Of a DNA stretch of 64,000 nucleotides, positions 8,903 to 17,746 are shown in pieces. The notes beneath the pieces were generated by a model. That model did not search any database, was not told the origin of the DNA, and saw only the letters and a list, made by a program, of their open reading frames with translations. Numbering within the stretch: position 1 is the stretch's first letter; every line of letters starts with the position of its first letter. The translations under genes and the position numbers were made by a program. Origin of the DNA: Tagaea sp965279565 (GTDB lineage: Bacteria > Pseudomonadota > Alphaproteobacteria > CACIAM-22H2); contig OZ257249.1 of the NCBI GenBank assembly GCA_965279565.1, forward strand, positions 2,294,001 through 2,358,000. The letters run 5' to 3'.

Positions 8903-9873
8903 TCGAAGTCCTTCCGGTAGATGGGCGCATAGGCGTGGCAGGCGACCTGGGCCGGCCCGTCGGCGACTGCGGCCGGCACGGTCGTCTTGCAGACCGGGCG
9001 CGCATAGAGGCAGCGCGGATTGAAGCCGCATCCGGGCGGCGGGTCCAGCGGATTGGGAAAGGCGAGGCCGAGACCGTTGTCGGGTACGCCCTTGCCCGGC
9101 TCGGGCGTGAGCACCGAGGCGAGCAGCGCCTGGCTGTAGGGATGGCGGGCACTGGCGAAGATCTCGGCCGTGGCCGCAAGCTCGACGACGCGCCCCAGAT
9201 ACATGACCGCGACGCGCGTGGCGATGTGCTCGACGACCGCCAGATTGTGGCTGATGAACACGTAGGTGAGGCCGAATTCCTGCCGCAGATCCATCAGCAG
9301 GTTCAGGATCTGGCTCTGCACCGACACGTCGAGCGCGGAGGTCGGCTCGTCGCACACGACGATCTCGGGCCGCATGACCAGCGCACGCGCGATCGCCACG
9401 CGTTGGCGTTGGCCGCCGGAAAGCTGGCCCGGATAGCTGTCGGCAAAGCGCGCGGGCAGGCCGACGCGCTCGAGCATGTCGATCGCGCGCTTGCGGCGAT
9501 AGGCGCCGTCACCCATGTCGTGCACGGCCAGCGGCAACGCCACGATCGACGCGATGCGCTTGCGCGGATTGAGCGAGCCGTAGGGGTCCTGGAATACCGG
9601 CTGCACGCGCGCGGCGAGCTTGCGCCGGCCGAGTGCGGCAAGATCGACCCCGTCGAGCGCGATGCGCCCCGCACTGGGCGGCAGCAGGCCCAACAGCATG
9701 CGCGCGAGCGTGGACTTGCCGCAGCCGGATTCGCCCACGATGCCCAGCACCTCGCCCTTCTCCAGCGTCAGGTCGACGCCGTCGACGGCGTGGAGCGTGC
9801 GCGCCTTCGCGAACAGCCCGCGCGAGACCGAGAAGGTCCGCCGCACGCCGGCGATTTCCATCAGCGCGCTCAT
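8899..9873 (-). CDS. Peptide/nickel-type ABC transporter ATP-binding protein (DppF-like)
   Basis: Second ATPase of a family-5 (oligopeptide/dipeptide) ABC importer, 324 residues. Walker A GESGCGKST, signature LSGGQRQR and Walker B IVVCDEP are present, and the C-terminal oligopeptide-transporter extension shows the Cys-rich GCGFNPRC...VCKTT...VACH pattern typical of this subfamily. The start ATG at 9873 overlaps the preceding ATPase stop (ATGA). Works with the DppD-like partner as a heterodimer. Confidence 0.92.
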   Translation of the reverse strand: MSALMEIAGVRRTFSVSRGLFAKARTLHAVDGVDLTLEKGEVLGIVGESGCGKSTLARMLLGLLPPSAGRIALDGVDLAALGRRKLAARVQPVFQDPYGSLNPRKRIASIVALPLAVHDMGDGAYRRKRAIDMLERVGLPARFADSYPGQLSGGQRQRVAIARALVMRPEIVVCDEPTSALDVSVQSQILNLLMDLRQEFGLTYVFISHNLAVVEHIATRVAVMYLGRVVELAATAEIFASARHPYSQALLASVLTPEPGKGVPDNGLGLAFPNPLDPPPGCGFNPRCLYARPVCKTTVPAAVADGPAQVACHAYAPIYRKDFE

Positions 9874-10835
9874 GCGGCCCCCTGCACGCAGGCCCAGCCG
9901 TGATCGCCATCCAGACGGTGCGGCGGCTCGGCAGTGCAGGCCGGCTCGGCCAGCGCGCAGCGGTCGCGGAACGCGCAGCCCGTCACGGTGCCGATCAGGG
10001 CGGGAATGGTGCCGGGGATCGAGCCAAGCCGTTCGCCGGGCAGCGTGCGGCCGGGGACGGGGATGCATTCCATCAGCGCGCGCGTATAGGGATGCTGCGG
10101 GGCGGCGAACAGCTCCTCCGTTCGCGCATGCTCGACGACGGCACCCGCGTACATGACCGCGACGCGGTCGGCGACGCGCGCGACCACGCCCAGATCGTGC
10201 GTGATCAGCACCAGCGCCATGCCGAACTCGCGCTGCAGGTCCTTCAGCAGCAGCAGGATCTGCGCCTGAATCGTCACGTCGAGGGCCGTCGTCGGCTCGT
10301 CGGCGACGATCAGGGCGGGGCCGCACATCAGCGCCATCGCGATCATCACGCGCTGGCGCAGGCCGCCGGAAAGCTGGTGCGGATACTGGCCGAGCCGGTC
10401 CCCGGCCGACGCGATGCCGACCTTGCCGAGCAGGAACACCGCGCGTTCGCGCGCCTCGGCCGCCGTCGATCCCTTGTGGCGGCGATGGACCTCCATCAGC
10501 TGGTTGCCGATCGTGTAGGAGGGGTTCAGCGCGGTCATCGGCTCCTGGAAGATCATCGACATGTGCGCGCCGCGCAGGTCGTTGACCGCCTTGCGGCCGA
10601 CCCCGGCCAGATCGATACCGGCGAATTCGAGCCGGCGTGCGCCGCGCGTCGCGGCCTTCGGCAGCAGGCCCATCAGGGCAAGCGCGGTCATCGACTTGCC
10701 GCAGCCGGATTCGCCGACCAGGCACAGCGTCTCGCCCTTCTCGACCTCGAACGACACGTCGCGCACCGCGTGCAGCGTGCCGGCAGGGACCGCGATGTCG
10801 ACCGTCAGCCCTTCGACCGCGAGAAGCGCGCTCAT
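9870..10835 (-). CDS. Peptide/nickel-type ABC transporter ATP-binding protein (DppD-like)
   Basis: First ATPase of the importer, 321 residues. Walker A GESGCGKSM, the DppD-type Q-loop MIFQEPMTALNPSYTIGNQL, signature LSGGLRQR and Walker B LIVADEPTTALD are visible, with the Cys-containing C-terminal extension. The ATG at 10835 overlaps the permease stop by 4 bp. Every junction in this operon from permease C to the peptidase is a 4-bp overlap, implying translational coupling and fixed stoichiometry. Confidence 0.92.
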   Translation of the reverse strand: MSALLAVEGLTVDIAVPAGTLHAVRDVSFEVEKGETLCLVGESGCGKSMTALALMGLLPKAATRGARRLEFAGIDLAGVGRKAVNDLRGAHMSMIFQEPMTALNPSYTIGNQLMEVHRRHKGSTAAEARERAVFLLGKVGIASAGDRLGQYPHQLSGGLRQRVMIAMALMCGPALIVADEPTTALDVTIQAQILLLLKDLQREFGMALVLITHDLGVVARVADRVAVMYAGAVVEHARTEELFAAPQHPYTRALMECIPVPGRTLPGERLGSIPGTIPALIGTVTGCAFRDRCALAEPACTAEPPHRLDGDHGWACVQGAA

Positions 10836-11725
10836 GCGCGGCCCTCCGGGGCGGCCACGTCGCGAATGCCGTCGCCGACCAGATTGATCGAGAGCAGCAG
10901 CAGGCCCAGGGCCGTTCCCGGGATCGCGATCATCCAGAAGCTGAAGAACATGTAGGCCTTCGCCTCGGAGATCATCAGGCCCCAGCTCGGCAGCGGCGGC
11001 TGCACGCCGAGGCCGAGGAAGGAGAGGGCCGCCTCCAGAAGGATGGCGCTCGCCATCTCCAGCGTGGCGACGACGACGAGCTGCGGCAGGACGTTGGGCA
11101 CGATCTCGCCCAGCACGATGCGCGTGGTCCCCGCACCCGCCGCGCGCGCGGCGGCGACATAGTCCTGGCTGCGCGCCTGCTGGGTGGCCGCGCGCATGAC
11201 GACGGCGAAGCGGTCCCATTTGAGCAGGCCGAGCACGAGGATGACCACGCCCAGCGATCCGCCGACGAGGGCCACGACCGCAAGAGCCACGAGCACGACC
11301 GGCATGGCGAGGCGCGTCGTCACGAGGAAGCTGACCGCCATGTCGGTCTTGCCGCCGAAGTAACCCGCCAGCAGACCCATCGTGCTGCCGATCAGGCCCG
11401 AGACGAGCATGACCGAGAAGCCGATCAGCAGCGAGACGCGCGCCCCGTAGATCGTGCGGGAGAGATAGTCGCGCCCGAGATTGTCGGTGCCCAGCGGATG
11501 CAGCCACGTGCCGCGCTCGTGCCAGATCGGCGGGACGAGGCGCGCGGACAGGTCCTGGAAGTAGGGATCGTGCGGCGCGAGCCACGGGGCGAGCAGCGCG
11601 CAGGCGAAGGCGAGGGCAAGCAGGAAGGCGCCGAACAGCAGCCCTGCATGGCCGAGGATCCGCCGGCGCAGAATCTCGCCGTGCGTCGGCGTCGCGAACT
11701 CGGCGATGGCGGGGATGTCGGCCAT
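10832..11725 (-). CDS. Peptide ABC transporter permease (DppC-like)
   Basis: Inner-membrane permease of 297 residues with an N-terminal helix followed by LAPHDPYFQDLSARL and HPLGTDNLGRDYLSR, a signature of DppC/OppC proteins, then five further hydrophobic segments. The EAA-type coupling loop reads DYVAAARAAGAGTTRIVLGE. Pairs with the DppB-like permease encoded 2 bp upstream. Confidence 0.92.
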   Translation of the reverse strand: MADIPAIAEFATPTHGEILRRRILGHAGLLFGAFLLALAFACALLAPWLAPHDPYFQDLSARLVPPIWHERGTWLHPLGTDNLGRDYLSRTIYGARVSLLIGFSVMLVSGLIGSTMGLLAGYFGGKTDMAVSFLVTTRLAMPVVLVALAVVALVGGSLGVVILVLGLLKWDRFAVVMRAATQQARSQDYVAAARAAGAGTTRIVLGEIVPNVLPQLVVVATLEMASAILLEAALSFLGLGVQPPLPSWGLMISEAKAYMFFSFWMIAIPGTALGLLLLSINLVGDGIRDVAAPEGRA

Positions 11726-11726
11726 G

Positions 11727-12644
11727 TCAGGCGACCCTGAGACGCGGATCGAGCCACGCGTTGACGATGTCCGCCGCCAGCGTGAGCAGGATGTAGACGA
11801 CCGACAACAGCAGCACGACGGCCTGCGTGGTCGGGAAGTCCTTGTAGGTGATGCTCTGGTAGGCGAGATAGCCGAGCCCGTCGAGCGCGAAGATCGTCTC
11901 GATCACGATCGAACCGCCGAGCAGGAAGCCGAGCTGTACGGCCGCCAGCGCCACGACCGGGATCATCGCGTTGCGCAGCGCGTGCTTCATCACGACGCTG
12001 GCGGGCGACAGGCCGTTGGCGCGCGCCGTGCGTACATAGTCGGCCGCCAGCGTCTCGATCATGCCGGCACGGATCAGGCGCATGAAGGCGGGGGCGGCGT
12101 AATAGCCCAGTGCGATCGTCGGCATGACGAAATGCTGCCACGTGCCGGAGCCCGACACCGGCAGCCAGCGCAGCGTGATCGAGAAGAGCAGGATCAGGCA
12201 GAGCGCGAAAAAGAAGTTCGGCAGCGCCTGCCCGACGACCGACACCGCAAGGCACAGCCGGTCGACCCAGCTGTTCGGGAACAGGGCCGCGAGCACGCCC
12301 AGCGGGAACGACACGACGAGCGCGAAGGCCAGCGACAGCACGCCGAGGACCAGCGTGGTCGGCAGCTTGTCGGCGACGAGATCGACGACGCTGGTCTTGA
12401 AATAGAGCGACTTGCCGAAATCGCCCCGCAGCGTCTGGCCCAGCCACTCTGCGTACTGGACGAGAAGCGGCCGGTCGAGCCCGTAGGTCTGCCGGACCAG
12501 CTCGATGTCGGCCGAGCGCGCGCCCTCGCCGGCGATGGCGAGGGCGACGTCGCCCGACAGGCGAAGCAGCACGAAGCTGATCGCCGAGACCGCGAAGGCC
12601 ACCGCAACCGCGACGAGAAGCCGCCGTGCGGCGAAGCCGAGCAT
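11727..12644 (-). CDS. Peptide ABC transporter permease (DppB-like)
   Basis: Inner-membrane permease (305 residues), six predicted hydrophobic segments. It begins MLGFAARRLLVAVAVAFAVS, the standard DppB start, and carries DYVRTARANGLSPASVVMKH as its coupling loop. The gene starts 12 bp after the binding-protein stop. It forms the membrane pore with the DppC-like subunit. Confidence 0.92.
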   Translation of the reverse strand: MLGFAARRLLVAVAVAFAVSAISFVLLRLSGDVALAIAGEGARSADIELVRQTYGLDRPLLVQYAEWLGQTLRGDFGKSLYFKTSVVDLVADKLPTTLVLGVLSLAFALVVSFPLGVLAALFPNSWVDRLCLAVSVVGQALPNFFFALCLILLFSITLRWLPVSGSGTWQHFVMPTIALGYYAAPAFMRLIRAGMIETLAADYVRTARANGLSPASVVMKHALRNAMIPVVALAAVQLGFLLGGSIVIETIFALDGLGYLAYQSITYKDFPTTQAVVLLLSVVYILLTLAADIVNAWLDPRLRVA

Positions 12645-12656
12645 CGCGCCTTGCCG

Positions 12657-14174
12657 TTACTTCCAGCGGGTCTCCCAGAAGCGCGGGATCTCGTCCGGGT
12701 AAGGCTTGAAGGCGAGGTCCTTCGAGTAGACGTAGAAGGTCGTCAGCGAATAGAGCGGGACCGCATAGGCCTTCGCGGCGATCATCGCCAGCGCGTCGCG
12801 GTAGGCGACCTTGCGCGCGTCCGGATCGACCGAGTTGTCGCCCTTGGCCAGCAGGTCGCGCACGTCCGGGTCGCGAGTCACGTCGTCGTCTTCGAACTTG
12901 TAGTAGACGGGCGTGCTGGCCGACACGTCGTTGACCGAGAACGAGCCCCAGGTCTGGTGCGCGAAGCCGGCCGTGCTCGCGCGCATCTGCTCGCGGAACG
13001 CGGCGTACTGCATGAAGCGCAGGTTGGCGCGGATGCCGACGGCACGCAGGTAGCCGATCATCGCCTCGGCCTGGTTGCGTTCGCGATACGAGTAGAGATC
13101 GACGTCGAAGCCGTTGGGGAATCCGGCTTCCGCGAGCAGGGCCTTGGCCTTGGCCGGATCGTAGGCGTAGACCTGCGCCCCCTGGTCGGTACAGCCGAAC
13201 TGGCTCGGGAAGCAGATCGTGTTGAGCACGCGCGCCCCTTCGCCGACGAGGTTCTTGACCATCGCCGCACGGTCGATCGCGTGGTTGATCGCCATGCGCA
13301 CGCGCGGGTCGCGGAACTGCGGCACCGGCGACTTCTCGGTCGAGGCCATCTGCAGGAAGACGATGCGCATCGTCTCGCCGCTCTCCACCGTCAGCGTCGG
13401 CACCGCCTTCATCGGCGCCGCCTGGTCGGGGGCGACGTTCATGATGAATTCGAGGCCGCCCGAAAGCATCTCGGCGACCTGCGTCTGGCGGTCGGGGATG
13501 AAGCGGATGTCGACCTTGTCGATGGTCGGCTGCGGCTTCGGGCTGTCCTTGAAATAGTCGGGGTTGCGCTCGAGGCGCAGCTGCTTGCCCTGCGCGTGCT
13601 CGACGACGCGATAGGGGCCGGTGCCGACCGGCTTCTCGTTCATGCCCTGCGGGCCGACCTTGGCATAGTACTCGTTCGCGTGCATCGCGATCGGGCCGGC
13701 CAGATACTCGATCGCCGCCGGGAAGGTGCGCTTCAGCAGGATGCGGACCTTGTGCTTCGAGACCTTCTCGGCCTTGTCGATCCAGTTGACGTTCTGCTGC
13801 GTGGTCGACTTGTTGGCCGGGTTCGACACGAAGTTAAGCGTGTAGACCACGTCGTCGGCGTCGAACTCCTCGCCGTTGTGGAACTTGACGCCGGTGCGCA
13901 GGTCCAGTTCCAGCGTCTTGGGGTCGATCCAGCGCCAGGCGGTGGCGAGCTGGCCCTTGTATTCGTTGGTCTTCGGGTCGCGGTAGATCAGCGTGTCCCA
14001 CACGTGGTGGGCGATGATCACGCCGATGCGCACGTTGTTGAAATAGGGGTCGACGTTCTCCGGCACCTGGTCGTAGGCGAAGCGGATCGTGTTGTCGCGC
14101 TTGGCGGCATCCGCCGGAGCGGCAAGGGCGGCGACCGCGAGGGCGGCAGCGCAGAGAACGCGGAAATTCGGCAT
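12657..14174 (-). CDS. Family-5 extracellular solute-binding protein
   Basis: Periplasmic peptide-type binding protein, 505 residues, with a Sec signal peptide at about 1-23 (ends APADA). The SBP_bac_5 region DVVYTLNF and the segment NEKPVGTGPYRVVEH are typical. The start ATG at 14174 has a near-perfect AGGAGGT site, chosen over a far longer GC-driven frame that overlaps hemN. First gene of the five-gene importer-plus-peptidase operon, so it sets the substrate: a peptide or related amide is likely, but nickel, opines or glycosides are also known for this family. Confidence 0.92.
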   Translation of the reverse strand: MPNFRVLCAAALAVAALAAPADAAKRDNTIRFAYDQVPENVDPYFNNVRIGVIIAHHVWDTLIYRDPKTNEYKGQLATAWRWIDPKTLELDLRTGVKFHNGEEFDADDVVYTLNFVSNPANKSTTQQNVNWIDKAEKVSKHKVRILLKRTFPAAIEYLAGPIAMHANEYYAKVGPQGMNEKPVGTGPYRVVEHAQGKQLRLERNPDYFKDSPKPQPTIDKVDIRFIPDRQTQVAEMLSGGLEFIMNVAPDQAAPMKAVPTLTVESGETMRIVFLQMASTEKSPVPQFRDPRVRMAINHAIDRAAMVKNLVGEGARVLNTICFPSQFGCTDQGAQVYAYDPAKAKALLAEAGFPNGFDVDLYSYRERNQAEAMIGYLRAVGIRANLRFMQYAAFREQMRASTAGFAHQTWGSFSVNDVSASTPVYYKFEDDDVTRDPDVRDLLAKGDNSVDPDARKVAYRDALAMIAAKAYAVPLYSLTTFYVYSKDLAFKPYPDEIPRFWETRWK

Positions 14175-14242
14175 CGATGGACCTCCTTGGGGGATGGCCC
14201 GATGGTGCGGGCCGCACCCCCGGCGAGTCAAGCGATCCGGGC

Positions 14243-15580
14243 CTAGACGGCGACGGAATGCCGGGCTTCGCCGCCGTCGAGGTAGGAATCGAAGGCCGAA
14301 GCGACGATCCGCGCGAAACTGCGCGCGTATGGCGGAATTTCGATCCGCGTGCCCTCGCGCGTGCACAATCCTTCGGCGGCGAACCGGTCGATGCGCGCCA
14401 GCGCGTCGGGGAAGCGGGTCTCGGGCGCCAGCGCGTCGAGATCGACAGACATGTCGCACATCAGGCGCACGATGATCTCGCGGCGGACGCGGTCCTCGGC
14501 GGTCAGTGCGGTACCGCGCGCGACCGGCAGGGCCTTGCCCTCGACCGCGGCACGCCATTCGTCGAGCCGCGTGTGGTTCTGCGCGTAGCCTTCGCGGAAC
14601 GCGGCGATGGCCGACGGCCCGAAGGCCAGCAGTGTTTCCGACCGGTCGGTCGTGTAGCCCTGGAAGTTGCGCGCCAGCCGCCCTTCGCTTGCGGCCACCG
14701 CAAGCTCGTCGTCGGCACGCGCGAAATGGTCGATGCCGATGCGCCGGTAGCCGTGCTCGGCGAGGCGTGCGTGCGCGCGCGACATCAGCTTCATGCGCGC
14801 CTCGATTCCGGGCAGGCCGTGCGGCTCCAGCAGTTTCTGGTGCGGCTTCATCCACGGCACGTGCGCGTAGCCGAACAGCGCCACGCGGCTCGCTCCCAGG
14901 TCGGCGACCTTGTCGACCGTCGCGACGATGCTCGTCTCGGTCTGGTGCGGCAGGCCGTAGAGCAGGTCGACGCCGAACTCCGGCAGGCCGGCCGCGCGCA
15001 GGTCGGCGAGACGCGCTTCGACCAGCTCCACGGGCTGGATGCGGTTGATCGCGGCCTGCACGGCCGGGTCGAAATCCTGGATGCCGAGATTGACGCGCGT
15101 GACGCCGGAAGCGACCAGCGTCCACGCCATCTTCGCGTCGAGCACGCGCGGATCGAGCTCGACGTCGAAGCGCGTGTCGACGCCGATCTCGAACATCTCG
15201 TGCAGTGCGTCGGTCACGCGCGCGAAATCGGCCGGCGACAGCGCGTTGGGCGTGCCGCCGCCGAAATGGATCTGGCCGGCCGGCAGGCGATGGCGCAGCA
15301 CCTTGCGCGCATGGCCGAGCTCGCGCAGCAGCGTCTCGGTGAAATTGTGCACGCTCGCGTATTTCGACGCGATCGTCGTGTTGCAGCCGCAGTACCAGCA
15401 GAGCTGCGCGCAGAACGGCACGTGGACATAGACCGACACGGGCCTGTCGGCCGGGATGTCGGCGTACCATTGCGCGACCTGCGCCGGGCCGACCGCCTTG
15501 GTGAAGTGCGGGGCCGTCGGATAGCTCGTGTAGCGGGGGACCCGCGCCTCGGCGCGGTTGAGGGTTTCCTGCGTCAGCAT
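14243..15580 (-). CDS. hemN: Oxygen-independent coproporphyrinogen III oxidase HemN
   Basis: Radical-SAM enzyme that converts coproporphyrinogen III to protoporphyrinogen IX without oxygen, in haem synthesis. The 445-residue product has the cluster motif CAQLCWYCGC (CX3CX2C plus the fourth Cys of HemN) at about residues 57-66, GGGTPN after it, and VPRYTSYPTAP near the start. No Shine-Dalgarno-like sequence precedes the ATG at 15580, while an FNR-type box is centred 41.5 bp upstream, so an FNR-activated leaderless transcript is plausible. Confidence 0.94.
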   Translation of the reverse strand: MLTQETLNRAEARVPRYTSYPTAPHFTKAVGPAQVAQWYADIPADRPVSVYVHVPFCAQLCWYCGCNTTIASKYASVHNFTETLLRELGHARKVLRHRLPAGQIHFGGGTPNALSPADFARVTDALHEMFEIGVDTRFDVELDPRVLDAKMAWTLVASGVTRVNLGIQDFDPAVQAAINRIQPVELVEARLADLRAAGLPEFGVDLLYGLPHQTETSIVATVDKVADLGASRVALFGYAHVPWMKPHQKLLEPHGLPGIEARMKLMSRAHARLAEHGYRRIGIDHFARADDELAVAASEGRLARNFQGYTTDRSETLLAFGPSAIAAFREGYAQNHTRLDEWRAAVEGKALPVARGTALTAEDRVRREIIVRLMCDMSVDLDALAPETRFPDALARIDRFAAEGLCTREGTRIEIPPYARSFARIVASAFDSYLDGGEARHSVAV

Positions 15581-15614
15581 GGGGCGAACATGCGCCCGCC
15601 CGCCGGCCTGCGCG

Positions 15615-15628
15615 CTGATCTAGGTCAA
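15615..15628 (-). promoter_or_regulatory. FNR/FixK-type box upstream of hemN
   Basis: Reads TTGACCTAGATCAG on the hemN strand, matching 8 of 10 fixed positions of the TTGAT-N4-ATCAA consensus, with the CTAG centre common in alphaproteobacterial boxes. Its centre (15621.5) is 41.5 bp from the A of the hemN start codon, the classic class-II activator distance if transcription starts at that A. It lies in the 52-bp gap between hemN and the upstream LysR gene. Confidence 0.72.
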
Positions 15629-15632
15629 TCGG

Positions 15633-16490
15633 TCAGCCGGCCAGCGCGCATTCGACGAATGCGCGCAGCAGCGGCTGTTCGCGCCGCTCGGCAAGGCAGC
15701 AGGCATATTCGGCGACCTCGAGCGTGGCGTCGGCGAATGGCAGGGCGGCGAAGCGCGGGTCGGGGCCCAGCTCGTTCTCGAACACAATGCCGGTGCCGAA
15801 GCCGGCGGCGACCGCCTCGCGCACGCCCTCGCGCGTGGCGATCTCGACGATGCGCGCCGGTGCGAGGCCCGCCTGAGCGATGGCCGCCTCGAAGCGCTCG
15901 CGCGTCGCCGAACCGCGTTCGCGCAGGACCAGCCGCTGGCCCGCGACCTCCGCCAGCGTGGGCAGGCGGCGCTTGCGCGCGGAATGCGACGGCACGAAGG
16001 CGACGAGCCGGTCGCTGCGCAGGCGCGTGACCGACAGGCGCGGATCGGCGACGGCGCGGGCCATGATCCCGATATCCGCCTCGTAGGCGAGCAGGCTGCG
16101 TACCACCTCGTCGGAATTGCCGATGGCAAGCGCGAAATCGAGGCCGGGCACGCGCTTTTCGAGTGCCCCCAGCACGGCGAGCGCGTGCGCCGGCCCGTCG
16201 GCCGCCACGCTGAGGAAGGCGCGCGAGGGCGCGTCGGTGCCGGCGACGACGGCTTTCGCTTCCTCGGCGAGTTCGAAGAGCCGGTCCGCGACGTCGAGCA
16301 GGCGGCGGCCGAGGCGGGTCAGCCGCACCTGCCGGCCGCGCCGGTCGAACAGCGCCACGCCATAGGTGCGCTCCAGCGCCTTCACCTGCGCCGACAGCGT
16401 GGGCTGGCTGACGCGCGCGGCACCCGCGGCCCTGCTGAAGCCGCCGGCACGCGCGACGAGGCGAAAGGCGCGGAGCTGGACGAGGTTCAT
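15633..16490 (-). CDS. LysR-family regulator of the phosphonate operon
   Basis: A 285-residue LysR regulator: N-terminal winged helix-turn-helix (about residues 1-60, GGFSRAAGAARVSQPTLSAQVKALE) and a substrate-binding domain. It is divergent from phnW, with about 100 bp between the starts, the standard arrangement for a LysR activator of an adjacent catabolic operon. Inference: it senses 2-aminoethylphosphonate or a downstream metabolite and activates phnWAY while repressing itself. Confidence 0.88.
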   Translation of the reverse strand: MNLVQLRAFRLVARAGGFSRAAGAARVSQPTLSAQVKALERTYGVALFDRRGRQVRLTRLGRRLLDVADRLFELAEEAKAVVAGTDAPSRAFLSVAADGPAHALAVLGALEKRVPGLDFALAIGNSDEVVRSLLAYEADIGIMARAVADPRLSVTRLRSDRLVAFVPSHSARKRRLPTLAEVAGQRLVLRERGSATRERFEAAIAQAGLAPARIVEIATREGVREAVAAGFGTGIVFENELGPDPRFAALPFADATLEVAEYACCLAERREQPLLRAFVECALAG

Positions 16491-16592
16491 CTATAGATAA
16501 ATCCGATTTGAAACATAGCCATTATGTATTGGACCTATGGATAGGGCAAGGGCGATGCTTGGCGATCCTTTCCAGAACGAGGAACGCCCGAG
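16489..16592 (+). promoter_or_regulatory. Divergent LysR-phnW control region
   Basis: This spacer is locally AT-rich and holds three inverted repeats: ATCTATAGAT (16489-16498, overlapping the LysR start codon), ACATA-N5-TATGT (16513-16527, a LysR T-N11-A type box) and CCTAT-N2-ATAGG (16534-16545). Their spacing of about 20-25 bp suits a LysR tetramer with one recognition and one activation site. No Pho-box repeat is seen here. Confidence 0.6.
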
Positions 16593-17744
16593 ATGTCCAT
16601 CGCGCCCACCGGCAAGTCCGAAACCGGCGACCCGCTGCTGCTCACGCCCGGCCCGCTGACCACGTCGAAGACGACCAAGCAGGCGATGGTGCACGACTGG
16701 GGTTCGCGCGACGCGACGTTCCTTGCCGCCAATGCCGCAATGCTCAAGCGCATCGCCGCGATGGCCGAGCGCGCCGACAGCCACGTGACGGTCCCCGTGC
16801 AGGGCTCGGGCACCTTCGCGGTCGAGGCGATGATCACCAGCATGGTGCCGCGGACCGGCAAGCTGCTGCTCGCGATCAACGGCGCCTACGGCGTGCGCGC
16901 GAAGAAGATCGCCGACATCGCCGGTCGCGGCACCGCAACGGTCGAGTTCGCGGAAGACCGCCCGGTCGATCCGGCCGCGGTCGACGCGGCCCTCGCGGCC
17001 GATCCGTCGATCACGCACGTGTTCGTCGTCCATTGCGAGACGACGTCGGGCGTGCTCAACCCGGTCGACGCGGTCTCGAAGGTTGTTGCCGCGCGCGGGC
17101 GGAAACTGCTCGTTGACGCGATGAGCGCCTTCGGCGCGCTCAACCTCGCGCGCGACACGAAGTACGACGCGCTCGCCGCCTCGTCGAACAAGTGCATCGA
17201 GGGCGTGCCGGGTCTAGGCTTCGTGATCTGCGACAAGGCCGCCATCGTCGCGGCCAAGGGTCAGGCGACGACGCTGACGCTCGATCTGCACGACCAGTGG
17301 GCCAATTTCGAGAAGACCGGCCAGTGGCGCTTCACCCCGCCGGTCCACGCGATCATGGCGTTCTCGCAGGCGCTCGACGAACACGCGGCCGAGGGCGACG
17401 TTGCCGGCCGTGGCGGTCGCTACGCGCGCAACTGCAAGGTCCTGGTCGACGGCATGCGCAAGATGGGCTTCGTCACGCTGCTGCCCGACGCGCTCCAGGC
17501 GCCGATCATCGTGACGATCCACATGCCGGCCGATCCGAAGTTCGTCTTCCAGACCTTCTACGACCGGCTCAAGGAGCTGGGCTACGTGATCTATCCCGGC
17601 AAGCTGACGGTCGCGGATTCCTTCCGCATCGGCTGCATCGGCCGTCTCGACGAATCCCACATGAAGGGTGCGCTTGCCGCCATCGCCGCCGTGATGGCGG
17701 AGATGGGCGTTGCTTCGGGTGCGCCCGCGCGAAAGGCGGCCTGA
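16593..17744 (+). CDS. phnW: 2-aminoethylphosphonate-pyruvate transaminase
   Basis: PLP-dependent class-V aminotransferase: 2-aminoethylphosphonate plus pyruvate gives phosphonoacetaldehyde plus alanine. The 383-residue product shows LLLTPGPLTTS at about 16-26, the substrate-loop VPVQGSGTFAVEAM, and the PLP lysine in SSNKCIEGVPG (K200). ATG at 16593 has GAGG-type sequence upstream. First gene of phnW-phnA-phnY; 2 bp separate it from phnA. Confidence 0.96.
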   Translation: MSIAPTGKSETGDPLLLTPGPLTTSKTTKQAMVHDWGSRDATFLAANAAMLKRIAAMAERADSHVTVPVQGSGTFAVEAMITSMVPRTGKLLLAINGAYGVRAKKIADIAGRGTATVEFAEDRPVDPAAVDAALAADPSITHVFVVHCETTSGVLNPVDAVSKVVAARGRKLLVDAMSAFGALNLARDTKYDALAASSNKCIEGVPGLGFVICDKAAIVAAKGQATTLTLDLHDQWANFEKTGQWRFTPPVHAIMAFSQALDEHAAEGDVAGRGGRYARNCKVLVDGMRKMGFVTLLPDALQAPIIVTIHMPADPKFVFQTFYDRLKELGYVIYPGKLTVADSFRIGCIGRLDESHMKGALAAIAAVMAEMGVASGAPARKAA

Positions 17745-17746
17745 AC

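Noticed and set aside
8899..10725. 608-codon frame joining two ATPase genes
   Set aside because: The N-terminal half is out of frame with the DppD-like gene and has no family match; the proper start is 9873.
11706..14246. 846-codon open frame opposite the peptide transporter genes
   Set aside because: Antisense to clear dppB and solute-binding genes; strings of Arg/His/Asp typical of reversed high-GC DNA; many similar shadows elsewhere.
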